Of a DNA stretch of 64,000 bases, positions 1-8,215 are shown piece after piece. The notes under the pieces were generated by a model, which ran no database searches, was not told where the DNA came from, and saw only the letters and a list, made by a program, of their open reading frames with translations. Origin of the DNA: Streptomyces sp. NBC_01351. Lineage in GTDB: Bacteria; Actinomycetota; Actinomycetes; Streptomycetales; Streptomycetaceae. Position 1 is the stretch's first letter. Each line of letters opens with the position of its first letter. The DNA is taken from NCBI RefSeq assembly GCF_036237315.1, contig NZ_CP108356.1, forward strand, positions 4,026,501 to 4,090,500, in the 5' to 3' direction. A program made the position numbers and the translations under genes.

Positions 1-69
1 CAGATGCACGTCTCCCGGCTGCTGACCCGCACGCTCGCGCAGCTGCGCGTAGGCCTCATCGGGGAGTAA
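1..69 (+). CDS. RNA polymerase sigma factor, SigB/SigF type, C-terminal end only
   Basis: Only the last 22 codons are inside the window, ending in TAA at 67-69. The visible residues (QMHVSRLLTRTLAQLR) match the end of region 4.2, the -35 recognition helix, of SigB/SigF/SigG-type sigma factors, where the QxHVSRLL motif is highly conserved. These sigma factors direct stress and sporulation transcription in Streptomyces and are held by anti-sigma ATPases of the kind seen at 50.1 and 57.2 kb. Which paralogue it is (SigF, SigB or another) cannot be told from this fragment. Confidence 0.75.
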   Translation, partial: QMHVSRLLTRTLAQLRVGLIGE

Positions 70-128
70 CCCGGCCCATCGGTCCGTACGGGGTTCCCAA
101 TTGACGGAGCGTCAGGAAAACTGGCGCG

Positions 129-884
129 ATGCGAACGGGATCCCGTACGGCCGCCCCGGCCGCCGCCTTCCTCGCCCTGTGCTGCACGGCCGTCGCCGCC
201 CTCACCGGCTGCGGGGGCCCACCGCGGGACGGATACGTCGCCGTGGGCGCCGCCGCCCCGGGCCCCGAACGCGGGGCCGGGGAGAACGTGGCGCCGCAGG
301 GCGGTGTGGAGTTCCAGCAGCTCGCCGGCCCGTCAGCGGCGGGCGGCTCTTCCGCGTCCGCCAGTACGTCGGCCGGCCCGGCGGGGTCCCAGCCCCCCGG
401 CGGCTCCGCCCCGGGCGGAGCGAGCACCACCGCACCCGGCGGCTCCGGAAACACCCCCGGCACCACCCCCGGCCCGGGTTCCGCCACCACCGCCCCCGGC
501 ACTCCGTCCGGGCCGCCGGTCCCGTCGGTCACGCCGACGAAGCCCGGCACGACGACGCCTCCGCCACCCGTCGCGACTCCCGCGCGGCTGACGCTGTCCA
601 CTCCGACCAGGACGGCCGCGGGGGACCGCTGGTGCGAGCAGGTCACGGTCTCCTTCACCAACACCGGCACGACGGCGGCCCGTTCGGGCACGGTCAGCTT
701 CGCGACCCACATCATCGGCGCCCTCGGCATCGACTGGGCCACGATCACCACGACCCAGCCGCTGCCGGCGCCCATCGCGGGGGCAACCTCGAAGACGCAG
801 GCCTACACGGTGTGCGTGGAGGCCTGGCGGGTACCGCTGGGCATGCGCGTGGAGACGCAGAAGGTCACGGCCACCTGGAGCTGA
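129..884 (+). CDS. putative secreted lipoprotein
   Basis: 251 residues. The N-terminus is a lipoprotein signal: basic MRTGSR, an Ala-rich hydrophobic core, then lipobox LTGC with the modified Cys near residue 28, so the protein should be anchored outside the membrane. Residues about 30-155 are a low-complexity Pro/Gly/Ser/Thr linker. The last 95 residues hold a compact domain with two cysteines (DRWCEQ and YTVCVEA) that may form a disulfide; the beta-rich pattern looks like an Ig- or CBM-like module, which is inference. It lies 60 bp after the sigma factor. I do not recognise a specific function. Confidence 0.7.
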   Translation: MRTGSRTAAPAAAFLALCCTAVAALTGCGGPPRDGYVAVGAAAPGPERGAGENVAPQGGVEFQQLAGPSAAGGSSASASTSAGPAGSQPPGGSAPGGASTTAPGGSGNTPGTTPGPGSATTAPGTPSGPPVPSVTPTKPGTTTPPPPVATPARLTLSTPTRTAAGDRWCEQVTVSFTNTGTTAARSGTVSFATHIIGALGIDWATITTTQPLPAPIAGATSKTQAYTVCVEAWRVPLGMRVETQKVTATWS

Positions 885-912
885 GGCCGTCGCCTCGGGC
901 AGTGCCGCAGCC

Positions 913-1152
913 TCAGTGCAGGACGACCCAGGCCGCCGCGCCGATCACGAGCACGAGCGCGACGACCAGCGCGATCTTCGCGGTGGGGTTCGCGGATCCG
1001 GATTGCCTCTCCTCGGCGCGGCGCTGCTGACGGGAACCCGGCCCCGCCTGCCGGGCCGGAGCAGCCTCCTCCACGAACGCGCGGAACATCTGGGTGCTGC
1101 CCGCGGGGTCGTAGTTGCCCTCGGGGACCTGTGAGTTGTGGTTCTCAGCCAT
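913..1152 (-). CDS. small single-pass membrane protein
   Basis: 79 residues. A polar N-terminal half (MAENHNSQVPEGNYDPAG), then a basic RRAEER stretch, then one C-terminal membrane helix (IALVVALVLVIGAAAWVV) that ends almost at the stop. This is a tail-anchored arrangement with the soluble part probably cytoplasmic. Convergent with the preceding lipoprotein gene and divergent from the MarR gene. No catalytic motif; function unknown. Small SCO-type proteins with this shape are common in Streptomyces. Confidence 0.7.
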   Translation of the reverse strand: MAENHNSQVPEGNYDPAGSTQMFRAFVEEAAPARQAGPGSRQQRRAEERQSGSANPTAKIALVVALVLVIGAAAWVVLH

Positions 1153-1218
1153 GGGTCAGGACCCTAGCGGGTTTTCCGATTCTTTTACCGCCCCACCCTC
1201 CGGATTAATTTGCCTGTA

Positions 1219-1252
1219 GCAACCATCCGCTTCTATGGTTGCTTGAAGCAAC
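1219..1252. promoter_or_regulatory. probable MarR operator (two overlapping palindromes)
   Basis: GCAACCAT (1219-1226) is repeated in reverse as ATGGTTGC (1235-1242). Overlapping it is a 15-bp palindrome GTTGCTT-G-AAGCAAC (1238-1252). The sites end 17 bp before the GTG start of the MarR gene and lie between it and the divergent membrane-protein gene. This is the spacing and symmetry expected of an autoregulatory MarR-dimer operator; the binding itself is inferred. Confidence 0.6.
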
Positions 1253-1269
1253 AAGATGGGGGGCGTCCG

Positions 1270-1689
1270 GTGACCACCACCACTCGGTACGAGGAGCTGG
1301 CCCGCCGGCTCACCGGGATCGGCGCGGTCAAGCGCGAGCTCGCCCGCGCACTGCCCCCGGCCTGCCCGCCCGGCTCCGCCGCCGTCCTGACCCTGCTCGA
1401 CCGGCACGGCGAAATGCGGCTGAGCCGGCTGTCCGAGCTGATGGCCATCGACATCTCGGTGACCAGCCGGCACGTCGCGCACGTCGCCGAACGCGGCTGG
1501 ATCGAGCGCGAGGCCGACCCGGGGGACGGGCGCTGCCGGATCCTGCGGCTCACCCCGGCCGGGCGCGCGCTGCTCGCCGAGCTCGGAGCCCGGTACACGG
1601 CCGCGCTGGAAAAAGCCCTGGCCGACTGGTCCGCCGAGGACATCGACGTACTCAACACCCTGCTGGCCCGACTCCGATCGAGCTTCTAG
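1270..1689 (+). CDS. MarR family transcriptional regulator
   Basis: 139 residues from a GTG at 1270, preceded by a GGGGGG run as ribosome site; a TTG further upstream would lie inside the palindromic operator and is not preferred. The winged-helix core is clear: LSRLSELMAIDISVTSRHVAHVAERGWIE is the recognition region, followed by the DPGDGRCRILRLTPAGRALL wing typical of MarR proteins. It ends 14 bp before a DHA2 drug exporter on the same strand, so it most likely represses that exporter and itself through the palindromes at 1219-1252, with release by a small-molecule ligand of unknown identity. Confidence 0.88.
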   Translation: MTTTTRYEELARRLTGIGAVKRELARALPPACPPGSAAVLTLLDRHGEMRLSRLSELMAIDISVTSRHVAHVAERGWIEREADPGDGRCRILRLTPAGRALLAELGARYTAALEKALADWSAEDIDVLNTLLARLRSSF

Positions 1690-1703
1690 ACCGAAGGAAA
1701 CCC

Positions 1704-3359
1704 ATGGCCACGACGGAGACGCCCGCAGACGGCACGTCCACCACCCCGTCCACCACCCCGTCCACGCACCCCGCGATGACCCACCCGCAGATCATGAAGG
1801 CGCTGTCCGGGCTGATGCTCGGCATGTTCGTGGCGATCCTGTCCTCGACGATCGTCTCCAACGCCCTGCCCCAGATCATCGGGGACCTCGGCGGCACCCA
1901 GTCCTCGTACACCTGGGTGGTCACCGCGGCCCTGCTGTCGATGACGGCGGCCACCCCCCTGTGGGGCAAGCTCTCCGACCTCTTCAGCAAGAAGCTGCTG
2001 GTCCAGATTTCCCTGGTGATCTACGTACTGGGCTCGGTGGTCGCCGGCCTGTCCCAGAACACCGGCATGCTCATCGCCTGCCGCGTGGTCCAGGGCATCG
2101 GCGTCGGCGGCCTGTCCGCGCTCGCGCAGATCGTCATGGCCGCGATGATCTCCCCGCGCGAGCGCGGCCGGTACAGCGGCTACCTCGGCGCGGTCTTCGC
2201 CGTCGCCACCGTGGGCGGCCCGCTGCTGGGCGGGGTCATCACCGACACGGAGTGGCTGGGCTGGCGCTGGTGCTTCTACGTCGGCGTGCCCTTCGCGGTC
2301 ATCGCGCTGATCGTGCTCCAGCGGACGCTGCACCTGCCCGTCGTACGCCGCGACGTCAAGGTCGACTGGCTGGGTGCCTTCCTGATCAGCGGCTCCGTCT
2401 CGCTGCTGCTGATCTGGGTCACGCAGGCCGGCGACTCCTACGCCTGGATTTCCTGGGCGACCCTCGCGATGACGGGCGGCGCGGCGGTGCTCGGCCTGCT
2501 CTTCGTCCTCGTCGAATCCCGTGCGAGCGACCCGATCATCCCGCTGCGGCTCTTCCGCAACAAGACCATCACCCTCGCCTCGGCGGCCTCCCTCTTCGTG
2601 GGCATCGCGATGTTCTCGGGGACCGTGTTTTTCAGCCAGTTCTTCCAGTTGGCCCGCGGCGAGTCCCCGACGATGTCCGGAATCCTCACCATTCCGATGA
2701 TCGGCGGGCTCTTCGTTTCCTCCACCCTTTCCGGTCAGGTGATCACCAAGACCGGAAAGTGGAAGGCCTGGCTCGTCTCCGGCGGCGTGCTGCTGACGGC
2801 CGGACTCGGCCTGCTGGGCACCCTGCGCCACGACACCCCGTACTGGCACATCGCGATCTACATGGCCCTCACCGGCCTCGGTCTCGGCATGATGATGCAG
2901 AACCTGGTCCTCGCCACCCAGAACCAGGTGGCTCCCGAGGACCTGGGCGCGGCCAGCTCGGTCGTCACCTTCTTCCGCTCCCTCGGCGGCGCGATGGGCG
3001 TCTCCGCGCTCGGTGCGGTCATGGCCGGCCGGGTCACGCACTACGTCCAGGACGGGCTCGCCGCGCTCGGACCGAAGGCCGCGGCCATGGGCCACGGCGG
3101 CACCGCCGGCGGCGGGATCCCCGACCTCGACGCACTGCCCGCGCCGGTCCGCGAGGTCGTCGAGTCCGCGTACGGGCACGGCGTCGGCGACGTCTTCTTC
3201 TACGCCGCCCCGTTCGCACTGCTCTCGCTGGTGCTGGTGCTGTTCATCAAGGAGGTCGCACTGAAGTCGAAGCCCGCGACCCACGCCCCGGCGGCGGCTC
3301 CGGAGGAGCCGGCGGCGGGCGAGGCGGCCCCGGCCGAGGCTCCCGCACTGCGGGCCTGA
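1704..3359 (+). CDS. MFS multidrug exporter, DHA2 (EmrB/QacA) family
   Basis: 551 residues from ATG 1704, preceded by GAAGGAAA. About 14 hydrophobic segments are visible, the DHA2 number. The family signature is present: LDxTIVxxALP-like segment 1 (SSTIVSNALPQI), GKLSDLFSKK in the loop 2-3 (motif A), and QGIGVGGLSALAQIV with following GRYSGYLGAVFAVATVGGPLLGG (motifs B and C, antiporter signature). The protein should export drugs or metabolites in exchange for protons. Co-transcribed with the upstream MarR gene. The C-terminal 30 residues are Pro/Ala/Glu-rich and non-membrane. Confidence 0.9.
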   Translation: MATTETPADGTSTTPSTTPSTHPAMTHPQIMKALSGLMLGMFVAILSSTIVSNALPQIIGDLGGTQSSYTWVVTAALLSMTAATPLWGKLSDLFSKKLLVQISLVIYVLGSVVAGLSQNTGMLIACRVVQGIGVGGLSALAQIVMAAMISPRERGRYSGYLGAVFAVATVGGPLLGGVITDTEWLGWRWCFYVGVPFAVIALIVLQRTLHLPVVRRDVKVDWLGAFLISGSVSLLLIWVTQAGDSYAWISWATLAMTGGAAVLGLLFVLVESRASDPIIPLRLFRNKTITLASAASLFVGIAMFSGTVFFSQFFQLARGESPTMSGILTIPMIGGLFVSSTLSGQVITKTGKWKAWLVSGGVLLTAGLGLLGTLRHDTPYWHIAIYMALTGLGLGMMMQNLVLATQNQVAPEDLGAASSVVTFFRSLGGAMGVSALGAVMAGRVTHYVQDGLAALGPKAAAMGHGGTAGGGIPDLDALPAPVREVVESAYGHGVGDVFFYAAPFALLSLVLVLFIKEVALKSKPATHAPAAAPEEPAAGEAAPAEAPALRA

Positions 3360-3436
3360 CCGTCGGCCTGACCGTCGGCCTGGCTGGTGGCCTGACCGTC
3401 GGCTTGGCCGGTGGCCTGGCCGACGGCCTCGTCCGA
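3353..3436 (+). repeat. seven tandem degenerate 12-bp units
   Basis: A unit GGCCTGACCGTC starts at 3353 and recurs every 12 bp through 3436 (three exact copies and four variants such as GGCCTGGCTGGT and GGCTTGGCCGGT). The first unit contains the TGA stop of the exporter gene, and the array fills most of the space before the convergent secreted-protein gene. A 12-bp period equals four codons, so the array may be a remnant of slippage at the end of the coding region. Confidence 0.8.
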
Positions 3437-3467
3437 TCGAGCCGCTGTGTCGGGGGGCTCGTGGTTG

Positions 3468-3734
3468 CTACTTCGGAGCCACCCGGCATGCCTCGGTTGC
3501 GACGTCCTTGGAGATGCCGGCCTCATTGAGGCTTGCGGTGCAGCCGGTCTGGTCACCGAGCTGGCCCTCGTAGCACGCCTGCCGGACGGCGTCCGTGACC
3601 TGCTTGTTCTGTTGCGCGACGTATTGCTCGCAGGCCTTCATGTCCGCGTGGGCGGCCGGGGCGGCGAAGACGAAGCCGCCGACGGCAAGGGCCAGGCCGG
3701 CGAGGAGGCTGGGGATACGAGCTGACGAACGCAT
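3468..3734 (-). CDS. small secreted protein with four cysteines
   Basis: 88 residues from ATG 3734. An N-terminal Sec signal (MRSSAR, then a hydrophobic core, then APAAHA-D cleavage context) leaves a mature protein of about 59 residues with cysteines in KACEQ, QACYEG, TGCTAS and EACRVA, so two disulfides are possible. A longer start at 3788 exists but would bury the signal peptide behind a basic extension. No known catalytic motif. Function unknown; it is a small extracytoplasmic helical-looking protein. Confidence 0.65.
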   Translation of the reverse strand: MRSSARIPSLLAGLALAVGGFVFAAPAAHADMKACEQYVAQQNKQVTDAVRQACYEGQLGDQTGCTASLNEAGISKDVATEACRVAPK

Positions 3735-3946
3735 GCGGATACACCTGCTCTCTCGGTCGGTCACGCGATCCGCCATGCGCCGGACCACGGGCGGGGGCGG
3801 CGCGGAGCAGGCACTCCGAGGGGCGACCGGCTCGACGCATCGGTCACCCTCGCCCTTCCGACGCTAGAGCACGACACCGGTGCACGCACTTCAGGACGCC
3901 CGGGCATTCCGGACCCAGGGCCGGACTCCAGCAAGTAAGAGATGGC

Positions 3947-4573
3947 CTAATCGGCGGTGGCCGTCGCCTCGATGCCCGCGATGAGGACATCGAGCGCGAG
4001 GCAGAAGTCACCCTCGGGCGGCCACCGAACGGTGCCCCCGCAGCCGTGCAGGAACTGCGACACGGCCAGGTGGGCGCCGGTCCGGTCGGCGTCCTCCAGA
4101 CCGGTCGCGTCCAGCAGGCACTGCAGGTCGGCGTCGAAGGCCCGGGCGTGCGGGCCGATGTTCGGGTAGGCGGCGGTGAGCGGAGCCACCCAGGGATGGT
4201 CCGCCAGGACCCGCCGGTAGCCACGGGCCAGCCCCCGCAGCCGCCCCGGCCAGCCGTCGGGCTCGCCGGGGCAGGCCGGGGCCGCGAGTTCGCCCAGGGC
4301 ACTGTCCAGGGCGAGTTCGAGCAGATCGTGCTTGGTGTCCACGTACCAGTACAGGGACATCGCGGTGACCCCGAGCCCGGCGGCCAGCCGCCGCATCGAG
4401 AACCGCGCCAGCCCCTCCGCGTCGAGCAGCCGCACCGTGGCGGCGGTGATCCGGTCCCGGTCGAGCCCGGAGGGCGCCTCGCTGCGGCGTCTCGCGGGTG
4501 CGGCAGGCGTCTCGGCCAGCCACACGCTGGACTGCACCGGGAGCGGATCACCGGAATCAGCCGCGCTCACCAT
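3947..4573 (-). CDS. TetR family transcriptional regulator
   Basis: 208 residues. The N-terminal DNA-binding domain (residues about 38-85) has the TetR pattern DRITAATVRLLDAEGLARFSMRRLAAGLGVTAMSLYWYVDTKHDLLELAL, with the second helix-turn-helix at MRRLAAGLGVTAMSLYWYV. The C-terminal half is an all-helical ligand/dimer domain resembling TetR_C. A GGAGG ribosome site precedes ATG 4573. It is upstream of, and on the same strand as, the glycosyltransferase genes but separated by 90 bp; its target is not evident. Confidence 0.88.
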   Translation of the reverse strand: MVSAADSGDPLPVQSSVWLAETPAAPARRRSEAPSGLDRDRITAATVRLLDAEGLARFSMRRLAAGLGVTAMSLYWYVDTKHDLLELALDSALGELAAPACPGEPDGWPGRLRGLARGYRRVLADHPWVAPLTAAYPNIGPHARAFDADLQCLLDATGLEDADRTGAHLAVSQFLHGCGGTVRWPPEGDFCLALDVLIAGIEATATAD

Positions 4574-4662
4574 GGAGGCACCCTCCTCACAACAGGTGGA
4601 TCAGCCCGGAATGCCCGGTCCGCCCTCTTGATGCTAGGGGGTGTCCATCGGATGAGACCGGA

Positions 4663-6939
4663 TCAGGAGGTTCCGGACACCGGGGCCGTCAGGTCGTAGA
4701 AGGTGGCGCCGCCGACCGTGGAGGCCTTGAAGGTGGCCTGGACCCAGCTCTCGATCTGGCTGCTCGTTCCACCGCCCCCGCGCATACCGCCCTCACCGGC
4801 CGCGGCATTGCCGCTGCTCTGCCCGATGAAGTAGTGGATCTTCCCTTCCCGTACGTACTTCTTGAACTGCTCCAGGGTCGGCGAGGGGTCACTGCCGTTG
4901 AAGCCGCCGAGCGCCATCACGGGCTCCCCCGAGGCCAGCTGGTAGCTCGCCGCGTTCTGCGAGCCGACCGCTGCCGCCGCCCAGGTGTACGTGTCGGCGT
5001 CGGCCTGCAGGGCCGCCTTCGCCTCGGCGCCGACCCGGGCGCCGTTCAACAGCCCGCCCATGCCGCCGCCCTGGCCCCCGGCGCCGCGCTCGAACCCACG
5101 CCCGCCGGCACCGCCCTGGCCCTGGGGCATGCCTCCCTGGCCGCCGGCACCGCCCGGCCCACCCGGCTGAGTGCCACCCTGCTGCGTGCCGCCCTGCTGC
5201 GTGCCACCCGGCGGGGTCCCGCCGGGCTGGCCGCCCTGACCGGCCGCCTGGCCGCCCTGACCAGCGGCACCACCGGCACCACCGGCACCACCGGGGCCAT
5301 CCGCGGTCACCCCGCCGCCGGGACCGTAGCCGAGCACCATCGCCCCGCCCGCCCCGCCCGGCCCGCCCCGGCCGCCCGCCACCGCCGGTCCGGCGGTCAC
5401 GATCGACCCGGTGTGCCCGGTGTTCACGGTGGTCATGCAGTACGCGAACGGCCCGGCCAGCGCCGCGCCCAGGCCGACCGCCGCCACCACCTGCAAGCCC
5501 CTGCGGCCCAGCCGCGCGGCGAACGGCAGCGCGGCCGCCACGAGCAGACCGGCCACCAGCACCGTCCAGCGCAGCCACGGCAGATATCCGGTGGCCCGGC
5601 CCAGCAGCACCCACGACCAGACCACCGTCAGGGCCAGCACCCCGGACAGGGTGAACACGGCCGCCCGGCCGCCCCGTTCCTCCCACAGCAGGGCCACGCC
5701 CATGCCGACCAGCGCGGCCACGAACGGCGCCAGCGCCACGGTGTAGTACTCGTGGAAGATGCCCTGCATGAAGCTGAACACCACCGCGGTGATCAGCAGC
5801 GCACCGCCCCAGGCCAGGAACGCCGCCCGGGCCATGCCCTCCAGCGAATCGGTGGCCCGGCGGGCCCGCCAGGTGACGACGAGGCCCACCACGAGCAGCA
5901 CCAGGGCCGCCGGCAGCAGCCAGGAGATCTGGCCGCCGATGTTGCCCGCGAACAGCCGGTCGATGCCGGTCTCTCCCCAGCCGCCACCTCCGCCGCCGGC
6001 CCGCATGCCAGGCCCGCCCTCGGCCAGGCCGTAGGCCCCGGCCCCGCCGGCCCCGCTCGTCCGCGTACCGCCGCCGACGCTGCCGGTCTCATTGCCGTTG
6101 ATCCGGCCCAGGCCGTTGTAACCGAGGGTCAGTTCCAGGAAGGAGTTGGTCTGCGAACCACCGATGTACGGGCGGGAGGCCGCAGGCCACAGCTCCACGA
6201 TGGCCACCCACCAGCCTCCGGCCGCCATCATCGCGAGCCCGGACAGCATCAGCTGGCCCAGCCGCCTGCGCAGCCGGGTCGGCGCGCAGACCGCGTACAG
6301 CAGGGCGAGCGGCGGCAGGATGACGAAGGCCTGCAGGGTCTTGGTGAGGAAGGCGAATCCGACGGCGACCCCCGCCCACACCAGCCACGCGGTCCGGGCC
6401 CCGTCGAGGGCGCGCAGTACGCAGTAGACGGTGACGGTCAGCAGCAGGGTCAGCAGCGCGTCGGGGTTGTTGAAGCGGAACATCAGCGCGGCGACGGGCG
6501 TCAGCGCGAAGGCCGCACCACTGATCAGCGCCGCCCCGGGCCCGAACTGGCGGCGTACGGCGGCGTACAGCACGGCCGTCGTACCGACGCCCATCAGGGC
6601 CTGCGGGACCAGGATCTGCCAGGCGCCGAGCCCGAACAGCCGGACGGACAGCATCATCGGCCACAGTGCGGCCGGGGGCTTGTCGACGGTGATCGAGTTG
6701 CCCGCGTCGGAGGACCCGAAGAAGAAGGCCTTCCAGCTCTCGCTGCCCGCCTGTACCGCGGCGGAGTAGAAGGAGTTGGCGTAGCCGGAGGAGCCCAGGT
6801 CCCACAGCAGCAGTGCGGCGGTGGCGATCAGGAGCCCGGCAAGGGCGGGCCGTTCCCAGCGGGGCCGGTCGGCCGCGTGCCGGCCGGCATGCGCCCGGGC
6901 CTCGGGAACGGGGAACAGCGGAGGTGCTGCCGTGGTCAT
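4663..6939 (-). CDS. ArnT/PMT-like glycosyltransferase, GT39 family, with Gly-rich extracytoplasmic insert
   Basis: 758 residues from ATG 6939, whose ATGA overlaps the stop of the GtrA frame upstream, so the two are translationally coupled. The N-terminal part has multiple membrane helices and the GT39 signature: an early acidic loop (SGYANSFYSAAVQ, then SSDAGNSITVDKPP), RFNNPDALLTLLL and FLTKTLQAF. Such enzymes move a sugar from polyprenyl phosphate to an acceptor on the outer face of the membrane. After about 11-12 helices there is a long Gly/Gln-rich stretch (about residues 525-640) with repeated GGTQQ units, then a folded C-terminal domain (YFIGQSSGNAAAGEGG, YDLTAPV). The reading frame remains open upstream of 6939 by chance; the coupling start and homology place the true start there. 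Confidence 0.85.
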   Translation of the reverse strand: MTTAAPPLFPVPEARAHAGRHAADRPRWERPALAGLLIATAALLLWDLGSSGYANSFYSAAVQAGSESWKAFFFGSSDAGNSITVDKPPAALWPMMLSVRLFGLGAWQILVPQALMGVGTTAVLYAAVRRQFGPGAALISGAAFALTPVAALMFRFNNPDALLTLLLTVTVYCVLRALDGARTAWLVWAGVAVGFAFLTKTLQAFVILPPLALLYAVCAPTRLRRRLGQLMLSGLAMMAAGGWWVAIVELWPAASRPYIGGSQTNSFLELTLGYNGLGRINGNETGSVGGGTRTSGAGGAGAYGLAEGGPGMRAGGGGGGWGETGIDRLFAGNIGGQISWLLPAALVLLVVGLVVTWRARRATDSLEGMARAAFLAWGGALLITAVVFSFMQGIFHEYYTVALAPFVAALVGMGVALLWEERGGRAAVFTLSGVLALTVVWSWVLLGRATGYLPWLRWTVLVAGLLVAAALPFAARLGRRGLQVVAAVGLGAALAGPFAYCMTTVNTGHTGSIVTAGPAVAGGRGGPGGAGGAMVLGYGPGGGVTADGPGGAGGAGGAAGQGGQAAGQGGQPGGTPPGGTQQGGTQQGGTQPGGPGGAGGQGGMPQGQGGAGGRGFERGAGGQGGGMGGLLNGARVGAEAKAALQADADTYTWAAAAVGSQNAASYQLASGEPVMALGGFNGSDPSPTLEQFKKYVREGKIHYFIGQSSGNAAAGEGGMRGGGGTSSQIESWVQATFKASTVGGATFYDLTAPVSGTS

Positions 6940-8190
6940 CGGATGTCGTCCTTCACAGGTGCGTCGCGCCGCTCGGGGAAGACCCAGGCGCGGAAGAGCA
7001 GGAACCGCAGCACGGTGGCGGCCAGGTTGGCGGTGATCAGCACGGCCAGTTCGGTGGCGTGCGCGGGATCGGCCGTGGCCGCTCCGAGGGCGGCGAGGGA
7101 GCCGCTGGTCAGCGCGAGCCCGATGGCGAACACCACGAGGCCCTGGGCCTGGTGGCGCACGGCCCGGTCCCGGCCGCGTACGCCGAAGGTGAGCCGGCGG
7201 TTCGCGGCGGTGTTGGCGACGGCGGAGAGCAGCAGCGCGGCGCCATTGGCGAGCTGCGGGCCGGTCCCGGCGCGGAAGGCGGAGTACAGCGCCAGGTAGA
7301 GCAGGGTGGACAGGGCCCCGACGGCGCAGAAGCCGAGGAGCTGGCTCCACCCCGGGCAGGGCCGCGCGGTCGCGCGGGTCATCGCCGAAGGGACGGGCGA
7401 GCCGGTCCAGCGGGAGCGCCCCGACGGCCAGCGCCCTGCCCACCCGCCAGACGCCCTTGAGGTCCTCGGTCGCGGTCCTGACGATGTGGACGGTGGAGTC
7501 GGGGTCGTCGACCCAGTCCACCGGGACCTCGTGGATCCGCAGCCCGGCCCGCTCGGCGAGCACGAGCATCTCGGTGTCGAAGAACCAACCCGAGTCCTCC
7601 ACCAGCGGCAGCAGCCGCTCGGCGACATCCCGCCGTATGGCCTTGAAACCGCACTGGGCGTCACTGAAGCGGGCTGCGAGGGAAGAGCGCAGGAGGAGGT
7701 TGTAGGCCCGGGAGACGAACTCCCGCTTCGCCCCGCGCACCACCCGCGAGGAGCGGGCGAGGCGGGTGCCGATGGCGAGGTCGGAGTGGCCCGAGATCAG
7801 CGGGGCGACCAGCGGCAGCAGCGCGTTGAGGTCCGTGGAGAGGTCCACGTCCATGTACGCGAGGACGGGCGCGTCGGAGCCGGACCAGACGGTGCGCAGC
7901 GCCCTGCCCCGGCCCTTCTCCTCCAGCCGGGCGCTCCGCACGCCGTCCAGACTTCCCGCCAGCGCCGCCGCGACCTCGGGGGTGCGGTCGGTGCTCGCGT
8001 TGTCGGCGACGGTGATCCGGAACGGGTAGGGGAAGGTACGGGTGAGGTGCTCGTGCAGCCTGCGCACGCAGGGGCCGAGGTCCTTCTCCTCGTTGAAGAC
8101 CGGGATCACCACGTCGAGGACGGGCAGGCCGGGCACGGGCGCGAGGGGCGCCCGGGCCGGAAGGGCCCCGGTAGAGGTGTCGGTTCGCAT
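6936..8190 (-). pseudogene. GT2 polyprenyl-phosphate sugar synthase fused to GtrA domain, interrupted by a +1 frameshift
   Basis: From ATG 8190 the first frame gives a GT2 enzyme of the DPM/GtrB type: VLDVVIPVFNEEKDLGPCV, ADNASTDRTPEVA, AYMDVDLSTDLNALLPL (DxD) and QCGFKAIRRDVAERLLP. Good homology stops near 7360. From there a second frame continues with a GtrA flippase-like domain (GFCAVGALSTLLYLALYS, NGAALLLSAVANTAANRRLTF, four helices) to TGA 6936, which overlaps the start of the GT39 gene. GT2-GtrA fusions are common in actinomycetes, so one gene was expected. The junction (about 7345-7385, near a CCCC/GGGC run) needs one base removed. It could be a real lesion or a sequencing error. An intact product would make and present polyprenyl-phosphate sugar for the GT39 enzyme. 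Confidence 0.75.
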
Positions 8191-8215
8191 GGTCCGACAC
8201 TCGCCGGACGCCCTG

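Noticed and set aside
5150..5320. CRISPR-like or tandem-repeat array
   Set aside because: The repeats are the coding sequence of the Gly/Gln-rich insert of the GT39 protein; no spacer structure and no cas genes. No CRISPR array was seen anywhere in the window.
4498..7299. 933-residue plus-strand open frame opposite the GT39 gene
   Set aside because: Antisense to a clear GT39/GtrA region, Arg/Gly/Pro-rich with no family pattern. It is open only because of the high GC content.
4663..8190. Single 1175-residue glycosyltransferase fusion
   Set aside because: The middle segment (about 7360-6940) is non-homologous Arg/Pro-rich sequence in this frame; GtrA homology is in another frame, and the GT39 start at 6939 is coupled to that frame's stop.
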